Assembly: GCF_000265525.1 (NCBI RefSeq) | Contig: NC_018015.1 | Coordinates: forward strand, 62,001 to 126,000 | Direction of reading: 5' to 3' | Length of the DNA stretch: 64,000 bases | From: Thermococcus cleftensis | GTDB taxonomy: Archaea > Methanobacteriota_B > Thermococci > Thermococcales > Thermococcaceae | Part shown: positions 1-9,247 of the stretch, one piece after another | Layout: every line of letters starts with the position of its first letter | How positions within the stretch are numbered: position 1 is the first letter of the stretch | The notes under the pieces: generated by a model | Told to the model about the DNA's origin: nothing | What the model saw: the letters and a program-made list of their open reading frames with translations, nothing else | Databases searched by the model: none | Position numbers and translations under genes: made by a program

Positions 1-11
1 GAATACCAACG

Positions 12-311
12 ATGGCAATGCTGACCCTTGAAGAAATTGAGAGCATTCTGACAGCCCACAAGAAAGAGCTTAGGGAGCGCTTTGGAGTAAGGGAAATAGG
101 GGTGTTTGGCTCCTACGTCCGGGGAGAGGCAAAGGAAGACAGCGACGTTGATATTTTGGTGGATTTTGAAGAGATACCCTCTCTGCTGAAGTTCATAGAG
201 CTTGAGGAGTACCTCGAAGCGCTCCTCGGTCTCAGGGTTGACCTCGTTATGAAGTCCTCCCTCAAGTCGGGCATAGCCAAGACTGTTCTCAGGGAGGTAG
301 TCTATGTATGA
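12..311 (+). CDS. mntA: MntA-type minimal nucleotidyltransferase antitoxin
   Basis: 99 aa. The nucleotidyltransferase signature GSYVRG is at residues 33-38 and is followed by the SDVD metal-binding aspartates (D45, D47), so the catalytic core is complete. In this family the protein neutralises a HEPN RNase toxin, in studied cases by AMP-ylating a tyrosine next to the toxin's active site. The stop overlaps the HEPN gene start by 4 bp (ATGA), the usual translational coupling of such pairs. A second ATG six bases downstream could also be the start. Family assignment is firm; antitoxin activity is inferred from context. Confidence 0.9.
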   Translation: MAMLTLEEIESILTAHKKELRERFGVREIGVFGSYVRGEAKEDSDVDILVDFEEIPSLLKFIELEEYLEALLGLRVDLVMKSSLKSGIAKTVLREVVYV

Positions 312-640
312 AACGCTCTCATAAGGACTACTTGGAGGACATAGCCGAAGCCATCGAGCTGATTGAGGAGTTCACGAGAGAGATCTGTTTTGAGGACTTT
401 CTCTGCGACAAAAAGACCCAGTTTGCGGTGATAAGAGCGCTGGAGATAATTGGCGAAGCGTCGAAAAACATCCCTAACGACTTCAAGAGACTCCACCCGG
501 AGATTCCTTGGAGGGAAATGGCTCGAATGCGTGACAAGCTTATCCACGCGTACTTTGGCGTTGACGTTCGAGTGCTTTGGAAAACAGTGAAGGAAGATAT
601 CCCCTCTCTAAAAGGAAAATTTGAGAAGCTTAGGAAGTAG
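308..640 (+). CDS. hepT: HepT-type HEPN domain RNase toxin (DUF86)
   Basis: 110 aa, all-helical. The HEPN signature R-x4-H-x-Y is intact at R75, H80 and Y82 (RDKLIHAY), the composite active site of a dimeric metal-independent RNase. HepT toxins cleave RNA or tRNA ends and are held inactive by MntA, encoded just upstream with a 4-bp overlap. Both genes look intact, so the module is probably functional. The next gene converges on it with one base between the two ends. Confidence 0.9.
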   Translation: MKRSHKDYLEDIAEAIELIEEFTREICFEDFLCDKKTQFAVIRALEIIGEASKNIPNDFKRLHPEIPWREMARMRDKLIHAYFGVDVRVLWKTVKEDIPSLKGKFEKLRK

Positions 641-641
641 C

Positions 642-1661
642 TTAAATCCTAGACTTCTCCTCGATGTAAGCCCTCATCAGCTCCTTCGTCGCGAGCAGGC
701 CCTTGACGTGCGTCCTCTCCATGCCGTGGCTTGCATGAACCCCGGGTCCGATTAATGCAACCCTGAAGTCCCAGCCGGCCCTCAGAGCCGCTGAACCGTC
801 GGAGCCGTAGTAGGGGAAGACATCGACCACGTGCGGTATGCCCCTCTCCTCGGCAAGCTCGATAAGTCTGGTAGTCATTTCGTAGTCGTAGGGCCCGCTT
901 GAATCTTTGGCCGCTATGGAAACGGCCGTCTCCTTTCCGTAAACGCCTTCGCCGACCACGCCCATGTCCACGACGAGAAGCTCCTCGGTGGTGGGTGGAT
1001 AGCCAGCTGAACCGCCGTGGCCGACCTCCTCGTAGGGCGAGAAGAAGAAGGCCACCGGGAGCCTTTCGAGGGTTTCGGCTCCAAGGTCAAGCATGAGGTC
1101 TATCATCACAGCCACGCTCGCCTTGTCGTCGAGGAAGTGGGCCTTGACGAAGCCATTGACGTACTCGAACTTCGGGTCGAAGGCTATGAAGTCGCCCGGT
1201 CTGATGCCAAGTTTTTCAGTGCCCTCTTTCTTCTCGACAAGCTCGTCTAGCCTTATGTACATGTTCTCCTCCTTGCGCTCCTTCTTTCCGGCTTCCCTGT
1301 TCACGTGGACGCTGGGGTTCCTGAGGAGGAGCGTTCCACGGTACTTCTTCCCCGAGCGGGTGATTATCGTGCAGTACTCACCTTCAAAGGTCGGGAGAAG
1401 GAGTCCGCCCACCCTCGTGAAGCTCAAATGCCCGTCGGGCAGGATTCCCTTCACCATCGCGCCGAGGGTATCAACGTGGCCCGCCACGACGAGCTTTGGC
1501 TCGGGGTGGTTGCCCGCTATCAGGGCGCCCTTGTTGGTGTAGTACGTCCTGATTCCTGCCGCGTTGAGCTTCCTCTCTATGTGGGCCAGGACTTCCCTCG
1601 TGTAGCCCGTTGGGGAGGGTATCTCAAGGATCTCCTTCAGAATCTCGACCACTCGCTCCAT
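642..1661 (-). CDS. M42 family metallopeptidase (TET-like aminopeptidase)
   Basis: 339 aa. The co-catalytic metal ligands of family M42 are present: H62 and D64 in GHVDTLG, the Asp in FLDDKAS, the Glu pair in YEEVGHGG, an Asp in VVDMG and a C-terminal His in VHASHG. M42 enzymes form large tetrahedral aminopeptidase particles that degrade peptides in the cytoplasm of hyperthermophiles. The ATG is preceded by GGTGGT. A second M42 gene lies at 48472-49467. Substrate preference (deblocking, glutamyl or lysyl) cannot be read from sequence. Confidence 0.9.
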   Translation of the reverse strand: MERVVEILKEILEIPSPTGYTREVLAHIERKLNAAGIRTYYTNKGALIAGNHPEPKLVVAGHVDTLGAMVKGILPDGHLSFTRVGGLLLPTFEGEYCTIITRSGKKYRGTLLLRNPSVHVNREAGKKERKEENMYIRLDELVEKKEGTEKLGIRPGDFIAFDPKFEYVNGFVKAHFLDDKASVAVMIDLMLDLGAETLERLPVAFFFSPYEEVGHGGSAGYPPTTEELLVVDMGVVGEGVYGKETAVSIAAKDSSGPYDYEMTTRLIELAEERGIPHVVDVFPYYGSDGSAALRAGWDFRVALIGPGVHASHGMERTHVKGLLATKELMRAYIEEKSRI

Positions 1662-1710
1662 TTAGACCACCGTCTAAAGAGAGGTCGGGGAGTTGAAAAG
1701 GGCATCGGTT

Positions 1711-2592
1711 TCAACCAACCAATGCGCTGAGAGCCATGAACAGTCCTATCACCATCATGGTCAGCACGAAGGTGACACTTATCGCCTCCTCGGCCTTGAG
1801 CCTGTACTGAGCGAGGATAGCGTTGGCCGCTATCGCCGGCGGCATCGAGGCCTCGACTAGAACGGAGTAGAAAACGTCCGGCGCCGCCCAGCGGAGGGTA
1901 AGGAAGACGAAGGCGAAGGGAATCACTATTCTGAAGAGTCCGACCTCAGCGAGCCTGCGCCAGTCGAAGCTCCTCAGCGTTATCCGCGAGCCGAAGTATA
2001 TGAGGAGCAGGGGAATGCTGAGCCAGCCGACGGTTCTTATCGGCTCAAGGATTTGGCTCGGAATCCGAACGCCCGCTATAATCAGGGCCAGGGCGAGGAG
2101 GTTCGCCACTGTCGGCGGGAACTTCAGGGCCTTCAGAAAGCTTTCCTTAACGTTCGCTCCGCCGCTGGAATAGTGGGCCGCTATGAAGGTGACGATCGGG
2201 ATAACTATCATCGAGTTGGTTGTCGAGTAGAGTATCGCGGGCGTTATGTCGTCGAGGAATAAACTCGCTATCGGGAAGCCGAGGGCGGCGGTGTTGGGAT
2301 AGACCGAGAGAACCATCAGCGCACCGGCCCAGGGGTCGTTTTTAAGGACGATGCGGCCGTAGAGGTAGGAGGTTGAAAGGCTTATCGCGATTATCAGGAA
2401 GACGTAGAGGAAGACCGTCTTTATGCTCAGGAGGTATGCTAGATCCTTGCTCGCCACGTTCCCGAAGATGAACAGGGCGAGGAGAAAGTCGTTCACCAGA
2501 ATACGTAGGTAGTCAAAGGGCTTCTCCGATTTAATCAGCCTCTTGAGGACGTAGCCGACCGCTATGAGGGCGAGCATCTCGGCGATGTTCAT
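1711..2592 (-). CDS. AEC (auxin efflux carrier) family transporter
   Basis: 293 aa with about ten hydrophobic segments and the two-half layout of the AEC/membrane-transport family, including Pro/Gly-rich unwound segments such as SVYPNTAALGFPIASLF. Members export organic anions in prokaryotes; the substrate here is unknown. A TATA-like TTTTAAACG on the minus strand sits about 26 bp before the ATG, suggesting a leaderless or very short-leader mRNA. It is apparently a single-gene transcript between the peptidase and the RND exporter. Confidence 0.85.
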   Translation of the reverse strand: MNIAEMLALIAVGYVLKRLIKSEKPFDYLRILVNDFLLALFIFGNVASKDLAYLLSIKTVFLYVFLIIAISLSTSYLYGRIVLKNDPWAGALMVLSVYPNTAALGFPIASLFLDDITPAILYSTTNSMIVIPIVTFIAAHYSSGGANVKESFLKALKFPPTVANLLALALIIAGVRIPSQILEPIRTVGWLSIPLLLIYFGSRITLRSFDWRRLAEVGLFRIVIPFAFVFLTLRWAAPDVFYSVLVEASMPPAIAANAILAQYRLKAEEAISVTFVLTMMVIGLFMALSALVG

Positions 2593-2687
2593 GCTTAAAC
2601 CTGGGGTTCAGCGTTTAAAAGCCTGTCGAGTAGAAAAATGAAAAGGGGTCGGGGCAGAACTTGAAAAATAAAAACGGGGGTTGAGGC

Positions 2688-5600
2688 TCACTCCTTCTTT
2701 GTCTTGTGCAGGGGCCACCAGGCCTTTTCACCGAAGAGAGCCATCGTGGCCGGGCCGATGAAGTAGACCGCCGCCGTGGCGGTCAGCAGGACACCAACGG
2801 CCAGGGCGAAGCCTATCTCCCTTATTCCCCACGTCGCTCCCGTCATCAGCGAGCCGTAGGTTACCGCCAGCACAGCGGCGAGGCCGACGACGAGGGTGTC
2901 CATCGTTCCTGCCGCGACCACCAGCGCGTCCCTCGCGCTCCTGCGCTCGAACTCGTCCCTGGCTTTGACCAGGTAGAAGCTGTTGTAGTCTATGCCGACT
3001 CCCATGAGCACTATGAAGACCATCATGGGCAGGAACCACATGACCTGCTGGCCGAAGACCCTCTCGAAGAGCCAGCTGGAGACCGTTATGCTGAGGAGCA
3101 CTCCGACGGCTATGGTGCCTATGGTGGTTATGACCGCGGGCAGTCCCTTGAGTGTCGGTATGAGGGACAGGAACATCAACAGGAGCGCCACCGGGAATAT
3201 TCTGTGCCAGAAGACGTCGTTGATGAGGTCGCTGAGGTCGAGCGCCAGTGCAGTGCTTCCGCCAACCATTCCGGACTTTATCGCTCCCGACTTCTCTTCT
3301 TCTTTCACTATATCCCTTATCTCCCTCACCATGTCCTTGGAGCGGTCGTCGGTGGCCTCGTACTTCCCTGTTACCTGAATCAGTACCTTGGTGCCATCTC
3401 TGGACAGGTAGCGGTCGCCGCCGATGCTCTTCAGTTCCTTCACGCTGACGCTCACCGGCCTTCCGTAGGGCTGGGTCACGGTGTAGACGTACTCAACGCC
3501 TTCCACCTTTGAAATCCTCCCCACGAGCTCGTTGATGGTCTTGATGTCCTCATCGCTCAATGGGTGGCCGAGGTCTATAACCACGTAGGTCGGCGAGGTA
3601 ACGCCCGCACCGACCGTGCTCTCGCTGAGCTGGAGGAAGTTGTAGGTCTCGCTGTCCTTGGGAATGAAGAGCTTTATGTCGTGGGTCCCGTTGAAGTTGA
3701 CGAAGTTGTAGGCCGCCGGAACCGCCACGAGGAGAGCCACGAGGACAACCACCTTGGCGTGCTTGACGGCCCACTCCGCGATTCTGCTCCTCTCATGGAG
3801 GTCCACCCTGCTGAGGTGGTGTTCGATGTGCCTCGGCCACCAGAATGCCGGTTTGTCGCCTATGAGGACGGTTATCGCCGGAATGAAGGTCAGACTGGCG
3901 AGGAGGACTACGATGACCGCCAGGGGTGCTATCATGCCGATGGTCTTGAATATCGGGAACTCCCATGCCAGGATAAAGCTTGCGAAGGCTATGATGTCCG
4001 TTGAGGCACTCGCGAGGACGGCATCTTTTGCTCTCTTCAGGGCTTCGCTTGCGGCTTTGTTGTGGTCGTAGCCTTCAGCGAGATACTCCCTGAACCTGTG
4101 CAGGTAGTAGGTGGAGTAGTCTATTCCAAGGCCGAGTGCCGTCGTGACGGTGAGCATCTGGGCCCAGCTCCCGACGTCTAAGTAGTCGCCCTTCGCGAGC
4201 AGGTAGAGTATCCCCAGCGCCGTGAGCGTCGCGGTGGCGACGCCGGTGAAGGGCAGGAGCGTGGCAAGCAGAGCCGCACCCATAAGGACCAGGAGTACCA
4301 GGAGTGCCCCGACTACGCTGAACCTGGTGGTCTTGTCGTTGTCCTCCTTTCCGTATTTAATGGCCTCGTAGGTCTGAATGGGCGTTCCGGTTACGTAGGC
4401 CTCGACGTCCTTTGAAAGCCCACCGAACTCCTTCACAGCTATTTCCTTAACCTTCAGCGAGCTCTCGTACTGTGCCTTACTCTGCTTCTCCAGGTCGCTG
4501 ACCCCTTCAAGGCCCTTTGGAATGAAGAGAATCAGCATGGTTCTGTTGTCCGTGCTCTTGAGCATGCCGATGTAGCTCTTTGCGAGGCTGTAAATGGACG
4601 GGTAAATCTGCTCCTCTATTGGTTTGACCTCTTCCTTCGTTATCCCATCCGGATCGTCCCTGAATTCGAAGGCAATGTTCACAAGCTCGGTCGCGTTGAT
4701 GTGGAGCGGAACCCCGAGGTCAATCTCCCCCACGAACTTCTCGACGAGCTTTGCTGTCTTTTCTTTGACAAGTGCCTCGATCTGGGTGTCGCTCATCGGG
4801 TAATCCCTGGCAACGGTCAGCATTAGCTCCCTCAGCGTTTCCTTGACGTCCTTGGGAGCGGTAACGTTGGCGAGCTTCTCATCAACCCCCTGCTCAAACA
4901 GGCTGTAGGCAATCTCCTCCGGACTTTTACCGGCGTAAATCCCGTCCACAACTTTGCTAAGGTCTATGGGGGCGTTTCCGGCCAGGCTCGTGATTATTTT
5001 GCTGACAGCTTCTTTAACACCAACCCCTTTGGCCAGCTCATCAGGGTTCTTGAGGACGGTGTCAACGATGGTTTCGGCGACCTCCTCGCTCCCAACCCGC
5101 TCTGCGGTCTTCTGTATCAAAAGCTCCCTCGCAATCGGTTCAACGTTCCCCTTCGAGTCGTAAACCTGGATTATAACCTCCTCCGGGAGCTCAACGCCCA
5201 TGCCCTTGAGCATCTCAGCCAGCAACGATACTGTTGCCTCCTTCAGCAGGGCGGGATTCCTTGCCAGAACTCCGGTCGCGTTGGCGTCAAAGCTTACAAC
5301 CGTTTTGGCTATCGGCTCCGCCAGAGGCCTCTGCTCCCCGGGCAGTTTCTCCTCAAGCGCACCGGTGAGCAGGTTAGTCTCAAGCTCCTTCGTCGGGCCG
5401 TAAACGAGGAGGGTTCTCAGTATCTCGTCGGCGTTGGGCATTTCGAGGAGAGGGCTTCCAGTCATGAGGGCCTTCACGACCTCGATTGCCGCGCTCTCGA
5501 CAGCTGAAGCGCCCGGGTTATTTCCAAGGCCTATCGATACGTTGACGATGTGGGCCAGCGTGCTGGCGGGAACCTCACCGAAGCCCGGGACTTCGTAGCT

Positions 5601-6740
5601 CCCACCCGCTTCCTCGATGACGAGCGGGAGGTTTTTGAGGGCCTCACCTGCTATCTCATCAACGGGCCTAACCGCGCTCTCGCCGAGCTGAATGAGGGCG
5701 TAATCACTGCCCGCCTGCTCATCGAACGCCACAACTCCCCTGTAGAAGGCAACCGAGTATGCCTCCGCGAGGTTCCTCTGCATCGGGTCGCTTATCTGGC
5801 TCAGGACGATTTCCCTAGTGACGTTGGCAAGGAAGCCGTCGGTTATCGCACTTGCTCCATATGCCGAGTAGGCTGGGTAGGTGGCGTTGTAGACCGCGTA
5901 GACGAACTCAACCGGAACGCCGAGCTGAGTAGCTATTGCCTGTGCCGTTGCCTCATCGAGGCCCCTCTCGTAGGCTCCAGCCTGGACGAGGGCGTCGTAG
6001 GCCCCTATCGTTCCGAGGTATGTTCCCGCGTAGCTATCGCTCAGGTTGTAGAGGTCAGCGTTAAGATCAGCTATCGTAGAGTTGAGGGCTTTGAGCTGTT
6101 CACTCGCTTTGGTGAGGTTCCGGTGGAGCTCAACGTAGGCCAGATCCGTCTGGTTGAGCGCCTTCCTGAGGATCAGGCTCTGGTTGTAGAGAAGGCTGAG
6201 GTTCGCCTCAAGGCCCATGTAGGCCCTAGCCAGCTCCGGAACGGTCTCGTTGAGTGTCCTGACCTGACTGCTCAGATTTTCAATCTGGGTGAGAAGGGCT
6301 CCGTAGGCGTTGCTCGCGTTGATGGCCGAGCTGTAAAAGATTCCGGTCAGGTTGGCGGTCGTTCTGGTGAGGTTCAGAGCTATCTCATAGGACTTGTTGT
6401 GGAGCAGGTCAACGGCATCGTAGTAGGACGTAAAGTTGCTCCCGTAGGGCTTTGCTTCTGCTTTGAAGCGCTCGTAGGCTTCTCTCGTTGCCGGGTCGTT
6501 CACGTTCACGCCGCTCACTATCATGTACGTCTGGTTGTCGCTGGTCGCGAACTCCGGAAACTCCTTGGCCAGGGTGTCCTGAACCTTGACGGACTCCACG
6601 TCCTTCGGAAGGAACTGGTCCATACTGTAGTTGGTGAGGTCGTTCAGCTTTGCAGCCAGCGGCATCGCCGCTATAACCACGATAATCCAGAGGGCCACGA
6701 TGGCCTTTGCGTGCTTAACGATCCAGTCGTTCCAAGCCAT
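2688..6740 (-). CDS. RND/MMPL superfamily exporter with very large first outer loop
   Basis: 1350 aa. The ATG at 6740 is chosen because GGTGGTGGG precedes it. Layout: one N-terminal membrane helix, an outer region of roughly 750 residues with coiled-coil heptads and many N-x-S/T sequons, a five-helix MMPL bundle, a second outer domain, and a second bundle. Each bundle carries the proton-relay type motif: GLGIDYSTYY near residue 873 and GVGIDYNSFY near residue 1252. Proton-driven RND proteins move lipids, drugs or hydrophobic molecules. Typical MMPL proteins are 700-1100 residues and the excess is nearly all in the first loop. It is divergent from a PadR gene that probably represses it. Substrate unknown. 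Confidence 0.88.
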   Translation of the reverse strand: MAWNDWIVKHAKAIVALWIIVVIAAMPLAAKLNDLTNYSMDQFLPKDVESVKVQDTLAKEFPEFATSDNQTYMIVSGVNVNDPATREAYERFKAEAKPYGSNFTSYYDAVDLLHNKSYEIALNLTRTTANLTGIFYSSAINASNAYGALLTQIENLSSQVRTLNETVPELARAYMGLEANLSLLYNQSLILRKALNQTDLAYVELHRNLTKASEQLKALNSTIADLNADLYNLSDSYAGTYLGTIGAYDALVQAGAYERGLDEATAQAIATQLGVPVEFVYAVYNATYPAYSAYGASAITDGFLANVTREIVLSQISDPMQRNLAEAYSVAFYRGVVAFDEQAGSDYALIQLGESAVRPVDEIAGEALKNLPLVIEEAGGSYEVPGFGEVPASTLAHIVNVSIGLGNNPGASAVESAAIEVVKALMTGSPLLEMPNADEILRTLLVYGPTKELETNLLTGALEEKLPGEQRPLAEPIAKTVVSFDANATGVLARNPALLKEATVSLLAEMLKGMGVELPEEVIIQVYDSKGNVEPIARELLIQKTAERVGSEEVAETIVDTVLKNPDELAKGVGVKEAVSKIITSLAGNAPIDLSKVVDGIYAGKSPEEIAYSLFEQGVDEKLANVTAPKDVKETLRELMLTVARDYPMSDTQIEALVKEKTAKLVEKFVGEIDLGVPLHINATELVNIAFEFRDDPDGITKEEVKPIEEQIYPSIYSLAKSYIGMLKSTDNRTMLILFIPKGLEGVSDLEKQSKAQYESSLKVKEIAVKEFGGLSKDVEAYVTGTPIQTYEAIKYGKEDNDKTTRFSVVGALLVLLVLMGAALLATLLPFTGVATATLTALGILYLLAKGDYLDVGSWAQMLTVTTALGLGIDYSTYYLHRFREYLAEGYDHNKAASEALKRAKDAVLASASTDIIAFASFILAWEFPIFKTIGMIAPLAVIVVLLASLTFIPAITVLIGDKPAFWWPRHIEHHLSRVDLHERSRIAEWAVKHAKVVVLVALLVAVPAAYNFVNFNGTHDIKLFIPKDSETYNFLQLSESTVGAGVTSPTYVVIDLGHPLSDEDIKTINELVGRISKVEGVEYVYTVTQPYGRPVSVSVKELKSIGGDRYLSRDGTKVLIQVTGKYEATDDRSKDMVREIRDIVKEEEKSGAIKSGMVGGSTALALDLSDLINDVFWHRIFPVALLLMFLSLIPTLKGLPAVITTIGTIAVGVLLSITVSSWLFERVFGQQVMWFLPMMVFIVLMGVGIDYNSFYLVKARDEFERRSARDALVVAAGTMDTLVVGLAAVLAVTYGSLMTGATWGIREIGFALAVGVLLTATAAVYFIGPATMALFGEKAWWPLHKTKKE

Positions 6741-6770
6741 ACCCACCACCATTGTCGCTTATCAACATGA

Positions 6771-6794
6771 CGAATTTAAACATGTTGAAATTCG
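6771..6794. promoter_or_regulatory. Palindromic operator over the exporter promoter (probable PadR site)
   Basis: A 24-bp near-perfect palindrome (CGAATTT, centre ACATGT, AAATTCG; one mismatched pair) lies between the divergent exporter and PadR genes. The TTTAAA inside it serves as the minus-strand TATA box about 34 bp before the exporter ATG. The PadR TATA box (TTTATAAG, 6815-6822) is about 20 bp to the right. PadR dimers bind such palindromes, so occupation should block exporter transcription. Assignment is inferred from position. Confidence 0.6.
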
Positions 6795-6857
6795 ACATGT
6801 CGTTGAGAGAAGCGTTTATAAGGGTTGTGGTTCAACCTTCGACCATAGGTGGTGAAG

Positions 6858-7343
6858 ATGGGGGAAGATGTGGAGCGGAGGATAATCAAGGGGCTCTTCA
6901 CGGTTCCGCTGAAGGACATCATACTCGTCATCGTCGGCCTGAAGGGAGAGGCACATGGCTACGAAATACTGAAGGAGCTGGAAAAACTCGCTATTGGGCT
7001 CTGGAAGCCGAGCCACAGCAACCTGTACACAATCCTCAACAAGATGGTGGAGGAGGGACTTCTGGAGCCGAGGGAGGAGTACAGGGGGAGGGTCAGGCGC
7101 GTTAAGTACAGCCTCACCGAGAAGGGGTGGGACTATCTGAGAACCTCAAACGACCTCGCCCTGAGGGTTCTTTACACGTCCGTGAACTACCACGAGGCTC
7201 TGAAGAAAAAGCTCGAAGAGATGGAGCTTAAGAGACCGATGGACAGGGAGACCGTTAAAACCTACCTGGAGCTTCTCAAGAGGATACGCGACATACTCGA
7301 TGAGGAGATAAGGACGATAGAGGCCGAGCTGGCTGGAGAATGA
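6858..7343 (+). CDS. PadR family transcriptional regulator
   Basis: 161 aa. The start is the ATG behind GGTGGTGA; two upstream in-frame GTGs belong to that ribosome site. The N-terminal winged helix has the PadR pattern (GEAHGYEILKEL, then SNLYTILNKMVEEGLLE and a basic wing REEYRGRVRRVKYSLTEKG), followed by a C-terminal dimerisation coil rich in Glu/Lys. PadR proteins usually repress a neighbouring drug or lipid exporter and release on ligand binding. The divergent RND gene and the palindrome between them fit that role. Confidence 0.9.
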   Translation: MGEDVERRIIKGLFTVPLKDIILVIVGLKGEAHGYEILKELEKLAIGLWKPSHSNLYTILNKMVEEGLLEPREEYRGRVRRVKYSLTEKGWDYLRTSNDLALRVLYTSVNYHEALKKKLEEMELKRPMDRETVKTYLELLKRIRDILDEEIRTIEAELAGE

Positions 7344-7457
7344 GGCTTTTCTTTTAGCGGGTCCTGGCCTTCAGGACTGGGAGGAGGTCAGTCTTTCTCC
7401 ACTTTCTTGTTATGCGGAGTTTTGTTCGGCGTGGCCGTTTTGGCACTTCAAACCGAT

Positions 7458-7504
7458 AAACTTTTATATACCTATCGCGCTAGTTGAGTACAGAAAAGTG
7501 TACT
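7458..7504 (+). promoter_or_regulatory. Promoter and inverted-repeat operator of the ArsR operon
   Basis: AAACTTTTATATACC (7458-7472) is a strong BRE/TATA element. The predicted transcription start, about 26 bp on, falls inside a perfect inverted repeat AGTACA-N6-TGTACT (7487-7504). A further TGTAC half-site follows at 7514-7518. This arrangement suggests autorepression by the ArsR-type regulator encoded from 7530. The remainder of the 186-bp gap holds a T-rich stretch ending the PadR transcript and nothing else I recognise. Confidence 0.55.
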
Positions 7505-7529
7505 ACAAAAGTCTGTACCTGGTGGTACC

Positions 7530-7943
7530 ATGGAGAACGACCTGAAGGTTCAGCTCGAAGAGCTGAAGAAAAGGCTGGAGGTGCTGGAGGAAAGCATTGA
7601 CCCCGTTGATGAGGTCATGCTCTCGATAAAGGCCCGTCTCAGGAGAAAGCTCGAAGGCGGAAGCCTGCCCGAGATAGATGAGGAGAAGGCCGCGAAGACC
7701 CTCAAAGCTCTGGCCAACCCGGACAGGATAAGGATACTCAAAATGCTCTCCGAAAGACCGATGGGCTTCAAGGAGATAAAGGAAGCCCTCGGTGTGGAGA
7801 GTCCAACTGTTTCACACCACCTGAAGCTCCTGGTGAAAACCCGCATGGTGAAGAAAGGCGAGAGGTATGAAATCTCGCCGGACGGACGTTTGTTTTTGCG
7901 TTTGCTCGAGATAATAACTGCCCTTGAGGAGGTGGAAGAATGA
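7530..7943 (+). CDS. ArsR-type winged-helix transcriptional regulator with N-terminal coiled coil
   Basis: 137 aa. Residues 1-40 form a Leu/Glu/Lys coiled coil. Residues about 50-115 are an ArsR winged helix (ALANPDRIRILKMLSERPMGF, recognition region VESPTVSHHLKLL). No cysteine cluster for metal sensing is present, so the signal is probably not a metal. Its stop overlaps the next start (ATGA, 7940-7943), placing it first in an operon with the membrane protein and the DUF4097-like protein. An inverted repeat over its promoter suggests autoregulation. Confidence 0.88.
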   Translation: MENDLKVQLEELKKRLEVLEESIDPVDEVMLSIKARLRRKLEGGSLPEIDEEKAAKTLKALANPDRIRILKMLSERPMGFKEIKEALGVESPTVSHHLKLLVKTRMVKKGERYEISPDGRLFLRLLEIITALEEVEE

Positions 7944-9241
7944 GTTTTAGCTGGAAATACTGGGCTGCCCCACACGAAGGCCCGAGGTTCAGGATAGCGG
8001 AGTATCTGAAGGCCCTTACGGCGATACTGCTCATCGTGTGGCTTTTCAAAGGGCCTTTGCGTCTGGAGGCCTATAACGACCAGCTGGTCTACGCGATAGT
8101 GGCGCTTATCTTTGCCTTCGAACTTCTCGCGGTGGGCAAGTGGTTCGGGGTAACGGTGAGCGGAATAGTCTTTGCCCTCGCGAAAGGCTTCTTCTGGACG
8201 AGCGTCTTTCTGTTCTTCGGCCAGTGGCTCGGGATGAGCGAGGCCCTTCACAGCTACGCCGGCACTGCCTTTGCCTACGCGGTGGTTCTGGCAATAGCAG
8301 GTCTGCTTCTCTCCAAGTTCGACGAGAAAAGGCTCGATTTGAAGGTCGAGAGCAAGGCCTACGAGTTCAGCGGGGCCGATTTCGGGGAGGTGAAGCTCAG
8401 GGGGACCGGCAAGGCCTATCCCGTGAAGTTCGGACGGAAGAGGGTAGGCTGGGTGATAGATGGGAGTGTTGAGGTGGAAGCCGAGACGCCGCTCGGAAGG
8501 GTAACGAAGAGGCTCCTCAGCCCGGTCATCGTGTGGACCGAGGAGAAGATAGCCGGGCGAAAAACAGCCGCTGATTCGGGTTTCGTTTCGAGGGTAAACG
8601 AGATGATAAACCCCGACCGGCTCTACCGGAAGGGCAGAAAGGACAGCGTGGTTGACCTGGGCTTCATCAAGGTCTACGAGGGGGAGGGCTTCGAGTACGT
8701 AAAGTTGCCCTTCATCGAAGTGGTAGAGACGCCGGGCGGCGAAGAGGTCAGGATAGGCCCGATGAGGTTCCGCGAGGGCAACCCGGAGATGCCTCCCGGC
8801 GATATGCTGACCATCAAGGAGCTCCGCAACGGCTTCCAGCTCACAAAAGTTGGTGACAGGCTCAGGATTCAGACCGACGAGTATTCCATCGAGGTGGACG
8901 GGGAGAGGGTCACTTACCGGAGCGGAAGCGAGAGCCTTAGCCTGGGCGAAACCGTGTCCCTGCGCTCGGGTGACGTTTCGGTCACCGTAGGCAGGGGGAG
9001 GGCAAAGATACGCATCGAGGACGTCGTCATCTCTGCCAGGGAAGGAAAGGTCCGCATAAGGGCCGGCGGGAAGACGTACACCGTTGAGAACTCCGAGGCC
9101 TACAGGCTAGTGATGGATAAGGCCAAGGAGATAGTCGAGGAGCAGAGCGCGGAGCTGATAGAGGGGCTCGGCATAGACAGAACCCTGCTCAACAGGCGCG
9201 TGAAGGAACTCTTGGACGAACTGATGGGGTTCTTGGGGTGA
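7940..9241 (+). CDS. Membrane protein with about four helices and a beta-rich C-terminal domain
   Basis: 433 aa, not recognised by name. Residues about 20-130 contain four hydrophobic helices. The remaining 300 residues are soluble and rich in alternating polar/hydrophobic strands, with tandem-strand character near residues 290-390 (IQTDEYSIEVDGE, LRSGDVSVTVGRG, VVISAREGKVRIRAGGK), ending in a helical tail. It is translationally coupled to the ArsR gene and 6 bp before the DUF4097-like gene, whose product is also a beta-repeat protein. The operon may sense or shape the cell envelope; that is inference. Confidence 0.75.
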   Translation: MSFSWKYWAAPHEGPRFRIAEYLKALTAILLIVWLFKGPLRLEAYNDQLVYAIVALIFAFELLAVGKWFGVTVSGIVFALAKGFFWTSVFLFFGQWLGMSEALHSYAGTAFAYAVVLAIAGLLLSKFDEKRLDLKVESKAYEFSGADFGEVKLRGTGKAYPVKFGRKRVGWVIDGSVEVEAETPLGRVTKRLLSPVIVWTEEKIAGRKTAADSGFVSRVNEMINPDRLYRKGRKDSVVDLGFIKVYEGEGFEYVKLPFIEVVETPGGEEVRIGPMRFREGNPEMPPGDMLTIKELRNGFQLTKVGDRLRIQTDEYSIEVDGERVTYRSGSESLSLGETVSLRSGDVSVTVGRGRAKIRIEDVVISAREGKVRIRAGGKTYTVENSEAYRLVMDKAKEIVEEQSAELIEGLGIDRTLLNRRVKELLDELMGFLG

Positions 9242-9247
9242 TCTGCG

